A stretch of DNA of 64,000 bases from Bacillota bacterium (GCA_021845645.1 JAJZVM010000008.1:1-64000), one strand, 5' to 3'. Positions 51,818 to 61,244 are shown, counted from the first letter of the stretch. The notes: a model not told the origin generated them from the sequence alone. Program-made: numbers and translations.

Positions 51818-52711
51818 TCAGGCCTTCGGGACGAAACGTCGCTCGAGGTCGAAGATCCCGGGCAGGCCCAGGAGGTCGTTGATCTCCTCGAACGACACCG
51901 CGAGATCGCTCCGGTCGGGCACGCTCTCGGCTTGCATGGTCTCCTCGAACGCCTCGAAGGCGCGGATCATCCCCTGGATGGCGGCTGCCGTCAGCATGCG
52001 GGGGTACTCGACCACCGCAACGCCGAGTTCCTGGAGGCGCCGCGGCGAGAGGAGAGGCGTCGTCCGGCGGCTGCGAATGCCGAAGCCCATGTTGATGGCG
52101 ACCGGCTTCTCGACGTTCCGGCAGAAGGTCGCGATGTCGTCCTCCGAGAGGAGCGCATCGGCGAAGAGCAGGCTTGCCCCGGCCTCGCCGTAGAGGTTCG
52201 CCCGGCGGACGGCCTCCGCGATGCCGAGCGGGGCGGCCGCGTCTGTCCTGGCCTTGATCAGGAAGTCCGGATCCCGTCTCCCCTCGACGGCGGCATGGAT
52301 CTTCTCAACCATCTCCTCGGCCGGAATAACCTCTTTGCCGGCCATGTGCCCGCATCGCTTCGGCCAAGTCTGGTCCTCCAGCATGAGGCCGGCGGCGCCG
52401 GCATCCTCGAAGTCCCGCACCGTGTGGTAGACGTTGACGGCGTTCCCGTAGCCCGTGTCCCCGTCCGCGACCAGGGCCATGTCCGTGACGCGGGACAGCA
52501 TGCGGACCGCGTCGAGGTTCTGCTGCAGGCCCATCAGCCCCACGTCGGGGTAGCCCCAGCGGCTCTCCGAGACCCCGGCGCCGGTGATGAGAGCCGCCTT
52601 GTAGCCCCGGCGCTCCGCGAGGAGTGCGCTGAACGCATCGAACACCCCTGGTGCGATCAGGATATCCGGGGCCTCGATCAGGCTCCTCAGTCGCCTTGAA
52701 CGTTCACTCAC
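51818..52711 (-). CDS. Isocitrate lyase/PEP mutase-family C-C lyase
   Basis: The 297-residue TIM-barrel enzyme has Mg2+ ligand motifs ADGDTGYGN (Asp83, Asp85) and LEDQ (Glu112, Asp113) and the catalytic Cys loop KRCGH (118-122), diagnostic of the isocitrate lyase/2-methylisocitrate lyase/2,3-dimethylmalate lyase group. It cleaves a hydroxylated branched di- or tricarboxylate to pyruvate or glyoxylate plus another acid. With the aconitase-like pair and PrpF-like isomerase this fits 2,3-dimethylmalate lyase, by context. GTG 52711 follows GAGGAGG at 8 nt. Confidence 0.9.
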   Translation of the reverse strand: MSERSRRLRSLIEAPDILIAPGVFDAFSALLAERRGYKAALITGAGVSESRWGYPDVGLMGLQQNLDAVRMLSRVTDMALVADGDTGYGNAVNVYHTVRDFEDAGAAGLMLEDQTWPKRCGHMAGKEVIPAEEMVEKIHAAVEGRRDPDFLIKARTDAAAPLGIAEAVRRANLYGEAGASLLFADALLSEDDIATFCRNVEKPVAINMGFGIRSRRTTPLLSPRRLQELGVAVVEYPRMLTAAAIQGMIRAFEAFEETMQAESVPDRSDLAVSFEEINDLLGLPGIFDLERRFVPKA

Positions 52712-52745
52712 GTCACGAGCCTCCTCGCATCCGTCCACGCTCTCC

Positions 52746-53444
52746 CTAGCCCTTCAGCCCGGCCGGCCGGCCCCAGCCCAGGAGCTCGATCTCGCTGCCC
52801 ACCACAGCCGCCCTGCCTGCCGGCGACGCCGCGAACCAGACTGCCTCCGCCACGGTCGACGGCTCCATCCAGGTGGCCGCCTCCTCGGGCTTGACAAAGG
52901 GCTTGGTCATCTCCGTCAGCACAGGTCCCGGACTGATGGCCGCGAACTGGATGCCCTGCCCGCGGTACTCCTCCGAGAGCGACTTCGTCAGGCCGAGAAG
53001 CCCCCACTTGGACGCGATGTAGGCACTGCGCTTCACGCCCGCCGCTCGCGACCAGATGGAGCAGATATTGATCACCGTCCCGCCGCCGCGTGCCAGCATG
53101 CCGGGCAGCACCGCCCGCGTCGTGGTCGCCGCGCCGATCAGATTTACGTCGACGATGCGGTTCCACCGCTCCGCCGGGAGCTCCAGGAAGTCGTCATACT
53201 GGGCGAGCCCCGCGGCGTTCACGAGGCAGGCGACCTGGCCGAGCTGTGCCTCCGTCGCCTGGAGCGCTGCCTGCACTGCTCTGACATCGGTGATGTCGCA
53301 GAGCAGGCTGAGCTGCGGGCCCTGATCATCCGATGGCGAAGGCTTGACGTCCCAGATGGCCACCTGCCGCCCCTCGCGGGAGAACCTGCGCGCGATTGCC
53401 CGGCCGATGTCCCCTGCTCCTCCGGCTACCACCACGACGTCCAT
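52746..53444 (-). CDS. Short-chain dehydrogenase/reductase
   Basis: The 232-residue SDR has VVVAGGAGDIGRAIARRF at the nucleotide site, VNAAGLAQY, the catalytic Ser (INICSIWSR) and YxxxK (AYIASKWGLLGL). It is somewhat short at the C-terminus. ATG 53444 follows GGAGGTGCACC. It is the first gene of the long minus-strand run (SDR, lyase, two flavoproteins) and follows a regulon motif 140 bp upstream. Confidence 0.92.
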   Translation of the reverse strand: MDVVVVAGGAGDIGRAIARRFSREGRQVAIWDVKPSPSDDQGPQLSLLCDITDVRAVQAALQATEAQLGQVACLVNAAGLAQYDDFLELPAERWNRIVDVNLIGAATTTRAVLPGMLARGGGTVINICSIWSRAAGVKRSAYIASKWGLLGLTKSLSEEYRGQGIQFAAISPGPVLTEMTKPFVKPEEAATWMEPSTVAEAVWFAASPAGRAAVVGSEIELLGWGRPAGLKG

Positions 53445-53578
53445 CCGGGTGCACCTCCAAGGTTTCCGAACCGCGCAGAGGGGGTCCAGTCGCCCCTCTG
53501 GGCCGCTGCGCACTTTGACCGCAGTCGCATGCGAGTTCCGCCCTGGGCGGTCCGCTATCGGATGTTCGGTTCTGCATT

Positions 53579-53596
53579 CCTGTATACATGTCCTTC
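53579..53596. promoter_or_regulatory. Regulon motif site 4 (GTATAC type)
   Basis: CCTGTATACATGTCCTTC contains TGTATACA (53581-53588). It lies in the divergent space between the minus-strand SDR operon and the plus-strand aminotransferase and could regulate both. Confidence 0.5.
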
Positions 53597-53818
53597 TCTG
53601 GGGCAAAGTCTTTTTTCTCACACTGCAACTATCCTCGTCGCCCGCGGCCTCGCATCTCCGTGTGGCTCGCCACAGAGGTGCCCGCGGTGGGGTGTGCGGG
53701 CGTGGGGAGACCTCCGGTGCAGCAGTCCATGGAGCGAAAGGCGCTCACAAGGTGTAGCGGGCGAGGAAGAACATACAGTACGCTGGCAAAAATGAATCAG
53801 GATAGGGAGAGTACGCGG

Positions 53819-55009
53819 ATGAAGCTCGCCAAGCGCACGTCGCTGCTCAAAGGTTCTCCGACGATGGCGCTGGACGCGCGCGCCAAGGAGCTGCAGCGCG
53901 CCGGCAAGCAGATCATCTCGTTCGGGGTGGGGGAACCGGATTTCGACACGCCGGAGCGAATCAAGGAGGCGGCGATCGCCGCCCTGCGGGCTGGCAAGAC
54001 GAAGTACACGCCGGTGGCCGGCATACCCGAGCTACGCGAGGCAATCGCGCGGCGCTTCCAGGAAGAGCAGGGCGTCCAATATCCCGTACAGGGCGTCGTC
54101 GTGACCGCGGGGGCCAAGCAAGCCCTCTACGAGCTCTTCCAGGTGCTGCTCGACGAGGGCGACGAGGTGATCATTCCGGCGCCGTTCTGGGTCACCTACC
54201 CGGACCAGGTGATCCTCGCAGGCGGGGTTCCGGTGCTCGTCCCCGTCGGCATGGACCGGCAGTTCGCCTTCACGGCGGACGATCTCCGCGGCGCAATCAC
54301 GCCTCGCACCCGCGCTCTCGTCCTCAACTCGCCGCAGAACCCCGCGGGAGTCGTCCTGTCGCCGGAGGAGATCGCCTGCATCGTAGAGACGGCCACAGAG
54401 CGCGGTATCGTCATCATCTCGGACGAGGTCTACGCTAAGCTCATCTACGACGGGGCGGTCCACCGCTCGCCGGCGACGGTGAGCCCCAAGGCGCGCGAGA
54501 TGACCATCGTGGTCGACGCCGTGTCCAAGACCTACGCCATGACCGGCTGGCGGATCGGCTACCTCCTTACCTCCGATCGCGCCCTCGCCCGCGCCGTGGC
54601 AGACCTGCAGAGCCAGTCCACCTCGAACACGAACACGATCGCGCAGTACGCCGCGCTCGCGGCCCTGACGGGCGAGGACGACGAGCTCAGGCACATGGTC
54701 TCGAGCTTTGCGACGCGCCGCGTCCTGATGGTGGAGCTTTTGCGGGAGCTACCCAGCTTCCGCGTCGACGTGCCGCGCGGCGCCTTCTACTGCTTCCCCG
54801 AGGTGAGCGGCATCTTTGGCCGTACCCTTGGAGGAAGGGAGATCCGGTCCTCCGACGACCTCGCGGAGTACCTCCTCGAGGAGGCCGGCGTGGTAGCGGT
54901 ACCTGGCGGCGCGTTCGGCCTGCCGGGGTACCTCCGCTTCTCCTACGCGACGAGCGAGGAGAAGATCCGCGAGGGTCTCGAGCGCGCGCGCCGCGCCCTC
55001 GAGCGTTGA
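53819..55009 (+). CDS. Class I aminotransferase (aspartate aminotransferase-like)
   Basis: PLP enzyme that moves an amino group between an amino acid and a 2-oxo acid. The 396-residue protein starts in the typical way (LAKRTSLLKGSPTMALDARA) and has FGVGEPDFDTPE, the cofactor stretch NSPQNPAG, ISDEVYAKL, the Schiff-base Lys237 (VSKTYAMTGWRIGYL) and GAFYCFPEVSG. ATG 53819 follows AGGGAGAG; ATG 53792 is an in-frame alternative with a weaker site. It may recover the 2-oxo acid product of the catabolic pathway (for example pyruvate), or be unrelated to it. Confidence 0.92.
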   Translation: MKLAKRTSLLKGSPTMALDARAKELQRAGKQIISFGVGEPDFDTPERIKEAAIAALRAGKTKYTPVAGIPELREAIARRFQEEQGVQYPVQGVVVTAGAKQALYELFQVLLDEGDEVIIPAPFWVTYPDQVILAGGVPVLVPVGMDRQFAFTADDLRGAITPRTRALVLNSPQNPAGVVLSPEEIACIVETATERGIVIISDEVYAKLIYDGAVHRSPATVSPKAREMTIVVDAVSKTYAMTGWRIGYLLTSDRALARAVADLQSQSTSNTNTIAQYAALAALTGEDDELRHMVSSFATRRVLMVELLRELPSFRVDVPRGAFYCFPEVSGIFGRTLGGREIRSSDDLAEYLLEEAGVVAVPGGAFGLPGYLRFSYATSEEKIREGLERARRALER

Positions 55010-55545
55010 CGCTGCCCCGCGCCGCTCGTCTCCTCAACTGAGGCCGCGACCTTGCCACAGAAGAACCCTGTGCACCTTCTCCCAGCCTCCAACCCTTTGG
55101 CACTGCCTCCAGCAGCACAAACCCGGTGTCCAGCGACCGCACGGAGTGTCGATGGGGGCCGTCCCCGGTCAGGTCAATGCGCTGCCATAGCTGTGAGAGA
55201 GGATTGTCCTGGTAGGCGGCCCTCTCTTGCCGTTTGGCGGTCAAGACCCAATCCACGTGGTCTTTGGCAAATCTTCCATGGGTGGCAGGAGGTATACAGA
55301 AGTACAAGAATACCAGCCATGAGGTTGCAGCAAGGGGAGGTGCGATGGAGGTACGAGGTTGCCGGCGCGCGGGCTTCGATCACGCTCAAGGCGGCATGCT
55401 CCGCGTTCCCGCGTTTGCACCGCCCTCTGTCGCCTAAGAACGGTGGTCCCCCCTTGTGCCGGTAAGGAGGAGAGCCCGAGGACGGCAGGCGTCCCGGGCC
55501 GTTACTGAAAGGATCTGCCCAGTCGAGTTTGGGGAGGCGAGAGAG
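55010..55545. other. Intergenic region with regulon motif and an unidentified remnant
   Basis: The minus strand at about 55070-55290 reads a protein-like stretch (HGRFAKDHVDWVLTAKRQER, LTGDGPHRHSVRSLDTGFVL) that looks like decayed coding sequence, which I do not recognise. The regulon site at 55291 follows it. The last 100 bp lead into the MFS carrier and hold no other recognised element. Confidence 0.35.
55290..55309 (+). promoter_or_regulatory. Regulon motif site 5 (GTATAC type)
   Basis: AGGTATACAGAAGTACAAGA matches site 1 (TGTATACAGATGTTCAAAAG) at most positions. It is about 240 bp before the MFS carrier at 55546 and within a larger inverted repeat GGTAT...ATACC (55291-55314). Confidence 0.5.
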
Positions 55546-56790
55546 ATGGCGTTCCTCTACCAGTCGGAGCGCATGGGGTCCAGGCAGTACGCTGCCTTCC
55601 TCGGTGCCGTCGTAGGTTGGATCTTCGACTACTTCGAAGTCGCTCTCCTGACGTTCCTCGTGATCCCGATCGCAAAGGAGTTTGGCCTCACCGCTGGGCA
55701 GGAGGCGGCCCTCTTCTCCGTGCAGCTCGCGTCCCTCGCCCTCGGCGGCATCGTCTTCGGCGTGCTGGGAGACAAGCTGGGCCGGCGACAGATGCTCATC
55801 TATACCGTCCTGATCTACAGCCTCGGCACCCTGATGCGGGCATTCACGTTCGACTACGCCTGGCTCGTGATCTGGACCGCGGTCGCCGGCTTCGGCATTG
55901 GCGGCGAGTATGGTGTCGGCCAGGCGCTCGTGAGCGAGGTCGTACCCCCCAAGCAGCGAGGCTGGTGGAGCGGCCTGCTCTACGGGGGCATCTTCATCGG
56001 CATCATGCTCGCGGCCATCCTAGGCGGCTACGTGCTGCCCCTGATCGGCTGGCAGTGGACGTTCGGGCTCTCCGCACTTCCCGCCCTGCTCGCGGCCTAC
56101 ATCCGAGTGCGCTCGCCGGAGTCGGACATCTGGCAGAAGGCGACTAAGGCCCGCAGGGCCTCGTTCGAGGTCCTCGGCACCGCGAGGTTCTGGAAACCGC
56201 TCCTCCTCTGCCTCGTCGCGGCCATCTTCCAGTTCTTCGCCTACTACGGCATCACCGAGTTCCTGCCGACCTACCTCGTGACCTACGCGCACTTCTCGCT
56301 CGGCCATGCGGCCTGGTGGCTCTTCTTCACCGCCTTCGCCGGGCTCGTGGGCTCGATTGTCGGCGCCTACACGTCGGACCGCTGGGGGCGCCGTATCACG
56401 CTCTCCTACCTCGGTTTCGCGGCGGCGGTCGGCGGACTCATCCTCTACCTCGGCTGGCGATCGATGCTGCATTCGACCTGGATCCTGGTCCCGTTCTTCA
56501 TCCTCTATTTCGGCTCGAACGGCGCCGCCGTCTTCGGCTCCCTCTTCTCCGAGCTCTTCCCGGTCGACGTTCGCAGCACCGGCGTCTCATGGGCACTGCA
56601 GATCGGGCGCGGCTTGGCGTTCATCCCACCCCTGATCACCGCGGCAATCTTCCCCGTGTACGGCTATGGCCCAGTGGTCCTGATTGGCGCCGCGGAGTTC
56701 CTGGCCCTCGGGCTCTGGGCCTGGCTCTTCCCCGAGACCCGCCACGTCGTGCTGGACCAGGAGGTCGTCCAGGAGGGCGTGGAAGCCTAG
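55546..56790 (+). CDS. MFS transporter, metabolite/H+ symporter type
   Basis: The 414-residue carrier has twelve predicted helices, the loop 2-3 motif GVLGDKLGRRQMLIY, the sugar/MHS-type GFGIGGEYGVGQALVSEVVP and a second-half SDRWGRRITL. It resembles proton symporters for aromatic or carboxylic acids (AAHS/MHS families). ATG 55546 is 6 nt after GGGGAGGCGAGAG. It is the only plus-strand transporter of the island and converges on the next hydrolase across a strong hairpin. Confidence 0.92.
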   Translation: MAFLYQSERMGSRQYAAFLGAVVGWIFDYFEVALLTFLVIPIAKEFGLTAGQEAALFSVQLASLALGGIVFGVLGDKLGRRQMLIYTVLIYSLGTLMRAFTFDYAWLVIWTAVAGFGIGGEYGVGQALVSEVVPPKQRGWWSGLLYGGIFIGIMLAAILGGYVLPLIGWQWTFGLSALPALLAAYIRVRSPESDIWQKATKARRASFEVLGTARFWKPLLLCLVAAIFQFFAYYGITEFLPTYLVTYAHFSLGHAAWWLFFTAFAGLVGSIVGAYTSDRWGRRITLSYLGFAAAVGGLILYLGWRSMLHSTWILVPFFILYFGSNGAAVFGSLFSELFPVDVRSTGVSWALQIGRGLAFIPPLITAAIFPVYGYGPVVLIGAAEFLALGLWAWLFPETRHVVLDQEVVQEGVEA

Positions 56791-56820
56791 CCTGTCGCCC
56801 CTCCCGTGGTGCAGTCCAAG

Positions 56821-56854
56821 ACAGGCGGCCCGCGAAGGCGCGGGCCGCCCCTGT
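56821..56854. terminator. Bidirectional terminator-like hairpin
   Basis: GGCGGCCCGC (56824-56833) and GCGGGCCGCC (56840-56849) are perfect 10-bp arms around a 6-nt loop, with ACA/TGT outside. It lies between convergent genes, the MFS carrier and the metallo-hydrolase. Confidence 0.65.
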
Positions 56855-56924
56855 TGCGGCAGGATGCGGGCCGAGACCTCTCGCGCGGTGGCATCCGCTT
56901 CTCGGGCGATTGCATGGGTCCGGG

Positions 56925-57671
56925 CTAGCGGTAGATCTCCCGATCGAAGAGACGGAAGTCGTGGGGCGGGAGGAGCCGGCCGTCCAGACGCTCGAGCTGA
57001 AGGAAGGTCTCGTAGTAGTCCCCGAGGCTGTAGTGATGGGTGTCCGGGATGTGGGGCCACGAGGGGGGCTTCCCCTGCCAGTTGTCGTAGAGCGGCACGT
57101 TGTCGCTGGGCAGGACATAGAGTCCGCTCGCCGCCTGCACCGTAACAGTCTGCATGCCGGGCGTGTGGCCGGGAGAGTGCAGCACGTGCAGGCCTGGCAG
57201 GAGCTCCCGGTCCCCGTCGATCACCTCCCAGGCCGTACGGGCCCATAGGGGCGTGCGGCCCACGACGAAAGAGTCGTAGCTTCTGGCGTGCCAGGGAAGG
57301 GGAGCCGCCGCATAGCGCAGCTCCGCGCGCTGCACCAATAAGCGCGCCTGCGGGAAGAGGTCGAGGCCGTAGCTGTGATCCCAGTGCAGGTGGCTGAGGA
57401 CTACAAGCCCGATGGAGGCGGGGTTGACTCCGACGGCGCCGAGGCGCGCCAGGAGATGCTGCTCCGGCGGCCGCTCGAACGGATGATGGTCTTCGTGCGC
57501 GGTGGCGGGGTCGTCGCAGCCCGTGTCGACGAGCACCCGCGTTTCGCCCCTTTCGAGGAGGAACGCCGTCACGGGGACATCGAGCGGCTCCGGACCGCCG
57601 CCGGAGTAGAGAAAGCTGGAGCGCTTGCGGTGCAAGGTGCCGATCCAGAGCGGGCGGATCGTCCAGTCCAA
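56925..57671 (-). CDS. Metallo-beta-lactamase-fold hydrolase, lactonase-like
   Basis: The 248-residue protein has VLVDTGCDD, the dinuclear metal motif SHLHWDHSYG, LHSPGHTPGMQ, VLPSDNVPLYDNW and a C-terminal PPHDFRLF. The pattern matches N-acyl-homoserine-lactonase/quorum-quenching and related lactone hydrolases, which use two metal ions. In this island it may open a lactone intermediate. TTG start follows GGAGGCGG. It is the last gene of the minus-strand run that starts beyond the right edge. Confidence 0.88.
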   Translation of the reverse strand: MDWTIRPLWIGTLHRKRSSFLYSGGGPEPLDVPVTAFLLERGETRVLVDTGCDDPATAHEDHHPFERPPEQHLLARLGAVGVNPASIGLVVLSHLHWDHSYGLDLFPQARLLVQRAELRYAAAPLPWHARSYDSFVVGRTPLWARTAWEVIDGDRELLPGLHVLHSPGHTPGMQTVTVQAASGLYVLPSDNVPLYDNWQGKPPSWPHIPDTHHYSLGDYYETFLQLERLDGRLLPPHDFRLFDREIYR

Positions 57672-57731
57672 GAGACCGCCTCCTTCTTGGCGCTTCTCTG
57701 CGTCGGAGGAACACCCTGAGGCGGGCCGCCC

Positions 57732-59072
57732 TCAGTCGGCGAGAAGCCTGGTGAGCTCCCTGATGCTGGCAAGCGACTCGAGGCCTGCTACGATGTCCCG
57801 GATCTCTTCGAGCCGGCTCGGCCCGAAGCGAGCCCCCGCGAGGCTTTGGAACTTGCGCCAGTGCTCCTCGGGGGTCATGGGGTTTTGCAGGGACCCTTTC
57901 GGGTAGTCCACCTGCGCCTCGAGGGACTCGCCCGAGGCGAGCGTGATGCGCAGATTGCACGAGACGCCGCGCGGCAGGTTCGGATCCTCCGCGAACTGCA
58001 GCATGCCCGAGAGCCGCCGCACCTCGGGATGCGCAATCCACGCCTCCTGGAACTGGTCGAGGAAGGCCGCCCCTTCGACGAGCGCCAGCCCGACCGCGTG
58101 GTTCAGGCTCACCTGCGCCTCGTGGTGGCTGCGGGGGCTGGCGATCTGGTGGTAGCGGGCCCAGGTCGGATGGCGGAAGATCGTCATCTCGCGGATCTCC
58201 GGCAGGCGGCCCGACACCCTGGCGCGCAGGAGAAGCGCGCAGTCGACCGCATTGTGGATCGGGCGCGCGCAGGCGTACGCCTTGTATTCGATCCGCACGG
58301 GGTACTCCTCGCCCAGCCCCTCGACGAGTGCCGCAGGGTTGCCCCCGCCGGTGAAGGCGCGCAGCACCCCCCGCTCACCCTCGAGGATGGTGTCGGCCCC
58401 CGTGTAGCCGCGCTGCGCAAGCCTGGCCGCGACGACGCCGTTCTGGGCGGCGGGACCGGGATTGATCCGCTTCTGCATCGATGGCCCGTACATCTCCATC
58501 AGGCCGGCCGCGTGGGCGCCTGCGATGCCGAAGCTGCTGGCCACCTCGGCCGGCGACAGTCCCGCGATGGCGGCCGCGGCGGCCGTCGCGCCGAACACCC
58601 CGCAGGTGGCCGTGCTGTGAAAGCCGCGGTCGCGCATCGCGGGGTTGGTCGCGTTCGAGACGCGCGCCATGACCTCGGCGCCTGCCGCCGCGGCGAGGAG
58701 GTACGCCTTGCCGCCCGCGCCCGCCGCCTCCGCCGCGCCCAGCGCCGCGGACAGCACGGGCGGGCTGAAGTGGAACAGCGCAAGGTCGTCCACGTCGTCG
58801 AGCTCGATGCTGTGTGCGGCCACGGCGTTCGCGAAGGCGGCCGCCTGCGCGCTGACCCTGGCGCCGGTTCCGATGATCGTCGCCTCGTCCCGCGCCGCGC
58901 CGTACTCGCCCTGGAACTCCGCCACGATGCGCGCCGCATCGGTGGTGGAGCCGCGCAGAGCCACGCCAAGGTAGTCGAGGGTCAGGACCTTGAGCTCCTT
59001 CAGCAGGGATCCCGGAACATCTTCAAACCTCAGCCTCGACACGTGCTCGGCGAGGCGCAGCGTCTCGTGCAT
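57732..59072 (-). CDS. MmgE/PrpD-family protein
   Basis: The 446-residue protein matches the MmgE/PrpD fold (2-methylcitrate dehydratase, cis-aconitate decarboxylase, iminodisuccinate epimerase). Conserved parts are LTLDYLGVALRGSTTD, AFANAVAAHSIELDDVDD, GFHSTATCGVFGATAAAAAI, KAYACARPIHNAVDCALLL and the helical end. Proteins of this family dehydrate or decarboxylate tricarboxylic acids without iron-sulfur clusters. ATG 59072 follows GGGAGGAGACCACG. It is between the lactonase-like and flavin oxidoreductase genes. Confidence 0.9.
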   Translation of the reverse strand: MHETLRLAEHVSRLRFEDVPGSLLKELKVLTLDYLGVALRGSTTDAARIVAEFQGEYGAARDEATIIGTGARVSAQAAAFANAVAAHSIELDDVDDLALFHFSPPVLSAALGAAEAAGAGGKAYLLAAAAGAEVMARVSNATNPAMRDRGFHSTATCGVFGATAAAAAIAGLSPAEVASSFGIAGAHAAGLMEMYGPSMQKRINPGPAAQNGVVAARLAQRGYTGADTILEGERGVLRAFTGGGNPAALVEGLGEEYPVRIEYKAYACARPIHNAVDCALLLRARVSGRLPEIREMTIFRHPTWARYHQIASPRSHHEAQVSLNHAVGLALVEGAAFLDQFQEAWIAHPEVRRLSGMLQFAEDPNLPRGVSCNLRITLASGESLEAQVDYPKGSLQNPMTPEEHWRKFQSLAGARFGPSRLEEIRDIVAGLESLASIRELTRLLAD

Positions 59073-59138
59073 CGTGGTCTCCTCCCTGTGACGATGATCC
59101 ATGGCCTCAGGCAGTCCCGCCGTCCGAGGGTCCGGCCG

Positions 59139-61244
59139 TCAGTGCGAGGCGCTCCCTCCCTGGCGAGGCAACGCCATGGCCGTCAGCCAGGCGTCGCGGA
59201 TCGCGGTGAGGAAGTCGCCCGGCTGATTGCAGTCGCCGACGAGAACATGCGGCAGGCCGAGCTCCTCCAGCATCGGCAGGACCGAGCGCTCCGGCCTGAC
59301 GCCCATCGCCAGCACCAGGAAGTCGCCGGCGTCGTGCGTCCTTTCCTCGCCTTTCACCGTGAGGTGCAGAGCAGCGCCCTCGACGCGCTCGACCCTTGCG
59401 TCCGCGACCATGTCGACGCCCGCGCCTGCGAGGCGCAGCAGGAGGTCCGCCCGGTTGTTGCGCGGCATGGTTGCGGCGATCCGCGGCAGCATCTCGAGGA
59501 TGGTGATCCGGCATCCGAGGGTGGTCAGGAGCTCCGCGGTCTCTACCCCGACGAGGCCGCCGCCGACGATCGTCACGCGGGAGCCCGGGGGGATGCGCCC
59601 CGGGTCCTCGAGGACCTCCCAGGCGGTAAGGCAAGGTACGCCGGCATCCGCGAAGAGGGCGGGACGGACGGGCCTGGCGCCCGTCGCCACGACGACCTCA
59701 TCTGGCGTGAACTTCCCGATGGCCTCCGGCGTGGCGGTGACCCCCAGCCGCACAGGCACGCCGAGGCTCTGCAGCTGCTGCCAGCGATAGGTCCAGACGC
59801 CCTGAACCTCCTCCTTGTGGGGAGGGACGAGTGCCAGGAGGAGCTGCCCGCCCGGCTTCTCCGCCCGCTCCCACACCTCCACCTCGTGCCCCTGCGCCGC
59901 AAGGTGGCGCGCCGCCTCTACACCCGCCACGCCGGCCCCGAGGACCAGGACGCGCCGGGGGTTTCCCGGCAGGGGCCGTCTCGCGACCTGCGGCTCGGCG
60001 GACTCGATCGCCTCGAACCGGCTGCCGGCCAGAGGGTTCTGCAGGCAGGCGACGTCCTGCTCGGTCGTCAGGCGCTCGAAGCAGACGTTGCAGGAGATGC
60101 ATTTGCGAATCGGTGTCGGGAACTCGCCGCTCGCCTTGCGCACCCAGTAGGCATCCGCCAGGAGCGCGCGGCCGAGCGCCACGAAGTCGCAGGCATCCGC
60201 AGCGAGCAGCGTCTCGACGTCCTCGGGATCGATGATGCGGCCCGCCAGGATCACCGGGATGTCGACGGCCGCCTTCACAGGGCCCGAGTGGCGCGCGAGG
60301 TAGCGCCGCGGCACGGAGGGCGGCTGGATGCAGAACCGGGAGAGATCGGGGTGCTCGTTCGTGCCGCTCGAGAGGTCGAGCGCGGCCACGCCCTCGTCCT
60401 CCAGCGCCTTCGCCAGTTCGGCCGCCTCCTCGGCGGTGTAGCCCTCGGGGGCGTGCTCCACGACGGAGATGCGCACGAGCACGGTCAGGTCGGGCAGGGC
60501 GTCGCGGATGCGCCTTACCGTCTCGCGCAGGAAGCGGCTGCGATTCTCGAAGCTCCCGCCGTACTGATCGATGCGGTGGTTGATGCGGCGCGAGAAGAAC
60601 TGCTGAAAGAGGTACCCGTTGGCGGCATGGATCTCCACCCCGTCGTAGCCCGCGCGCCAGAGCCGGCGGCCCGCGTCGAGAAAGTCCTGCTGGATCGCGC
60701 GGATCTCCTCGACGGTGAGCGGCCGCACCGCGTCTCCCGTGTTGGGGTTCGCCCAGGGGGAGGGGCCGACGGGCTCCATGTCCAGCACGGAGCGGCGCAG
60801 CAGGCCGCCGCGGTGGTTCAGTTGGCCGACCGCCACGGCACCGTGCTCGTGCACCGCCGAGACGATCTCGGCCAGGCCCGGGATGAACCGGTCATGGTAG
60901 ACGCCGAGCGAGTGGGTATGGTTGCGCGCCTGGGCCGAGATCGACATCGCCTCGGTGATGATCATCGCCGCGCCGCCCCGCGCGCGCTCGGCATAGTAGA
61001 GCTGGTCCCGCACCGAGGCGAGCCCGTCCGATGTGCCATAGTTCGTGCCCATCGGTGCCATGACGATGCGGTTGCGCATCTTCATCCGCCCGATCGTGCC
61101 CGGCTGCAGGAGCCTCGGGGTCGTGGCCCCGACCACCTGGGCGCCTGGAACCGTGTCCCGGGCCGTCGTCACCAGGCCGGAAGCCGAGCGCCCCGCATTC
61201 CCGTCCGCTGCGGCACGCCTTCCTTGGGCAGAGGCGCTATGCAT
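59139..61244 (-). CDS. NADH:flavin oxidoreductase, 2,4-dienoyl-CoA reductase (FadH)-like
   Basis: The 701-residue enzyme has an FMN-binding old-yellow-enzyme barrel (RNRIVMAPMGTNYG, GVEIHAANGYLFQQFFS, FVALGRALLADAYW), a [4Fe-4S] site (CISCNVCFERLTTEQDVACL) and a C-terminal FAD/NAD(P) domain (VLVLGAGVAGVEAARHLA, VTIVGGGLVGVETAELL). It reduces activated C=C bonds with NAD(P)H. The ATG at 61244 overlaps the prpF-like stop by 8 nt; this gives an N-terminal extension of about 45 residues, so a later start (GTG 61172) is possible. No CoA-metabolism gene is near, so the substrate may be a free unsaturated acid. Confidence 0.9.
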   Translation of the reverse strand: MHSASAQGRRAAADGNAGRSASGLVTTARDTVPGAQVVGATTPRLLQPGTIGRMKMRNRIVMAPMGTNYGTSDGLASVRDQLYYAERARGGAAMIITEAMSISAQARNHTHSLGVYHDRFIPGLAEIVSAVHEHGAVAVGQLNHRGGLLRRSVLDMEPVGPSPWANPNTGDAVRPLTVEEIRAIQQDFLDAGRRLWRAGYDGVEIHAANGYLFQQFFSRRINHRIDQYGGSFENRSRFLRETVRRIRDALPDLTVLVRISVVEHAPEGYTAEEAAELAKALEDEGVAALDLSSGTNEHPDLSRFCIQPPSVPRRYLARHSGPVKAAVDIPVILAGRIIDPEDVETLLAADACDFVALGRALLADAYWVRKASGEFPTPIRKCISCNVCFERLTTEQDVACLQNPLAGSRFEAIESAEPQVARRPLPGNPRRVLVLGAGVAGVEAARHLAAQGHEVEVWERAEKPGGQLLLALVPPHKEEVQGVWTYRWQQLQSLGVPVRLGVTATPEAIGKFTPDEVVVATGARPVRPALFADAGVPCLTAWEVLEDPGRIPPGSRVTIVGGGLVGVETAELLTTLGCRITILEMLPRIAATMPRNNRADLLLRLAGAGVDMVADARVERVEGAALHLTVKGEERTHDAGDFLVLAMGVRPERSVLPMLEELGLPHVLVGDCNQPGDFLTAIRDAWLTAMALPRQGGSASH

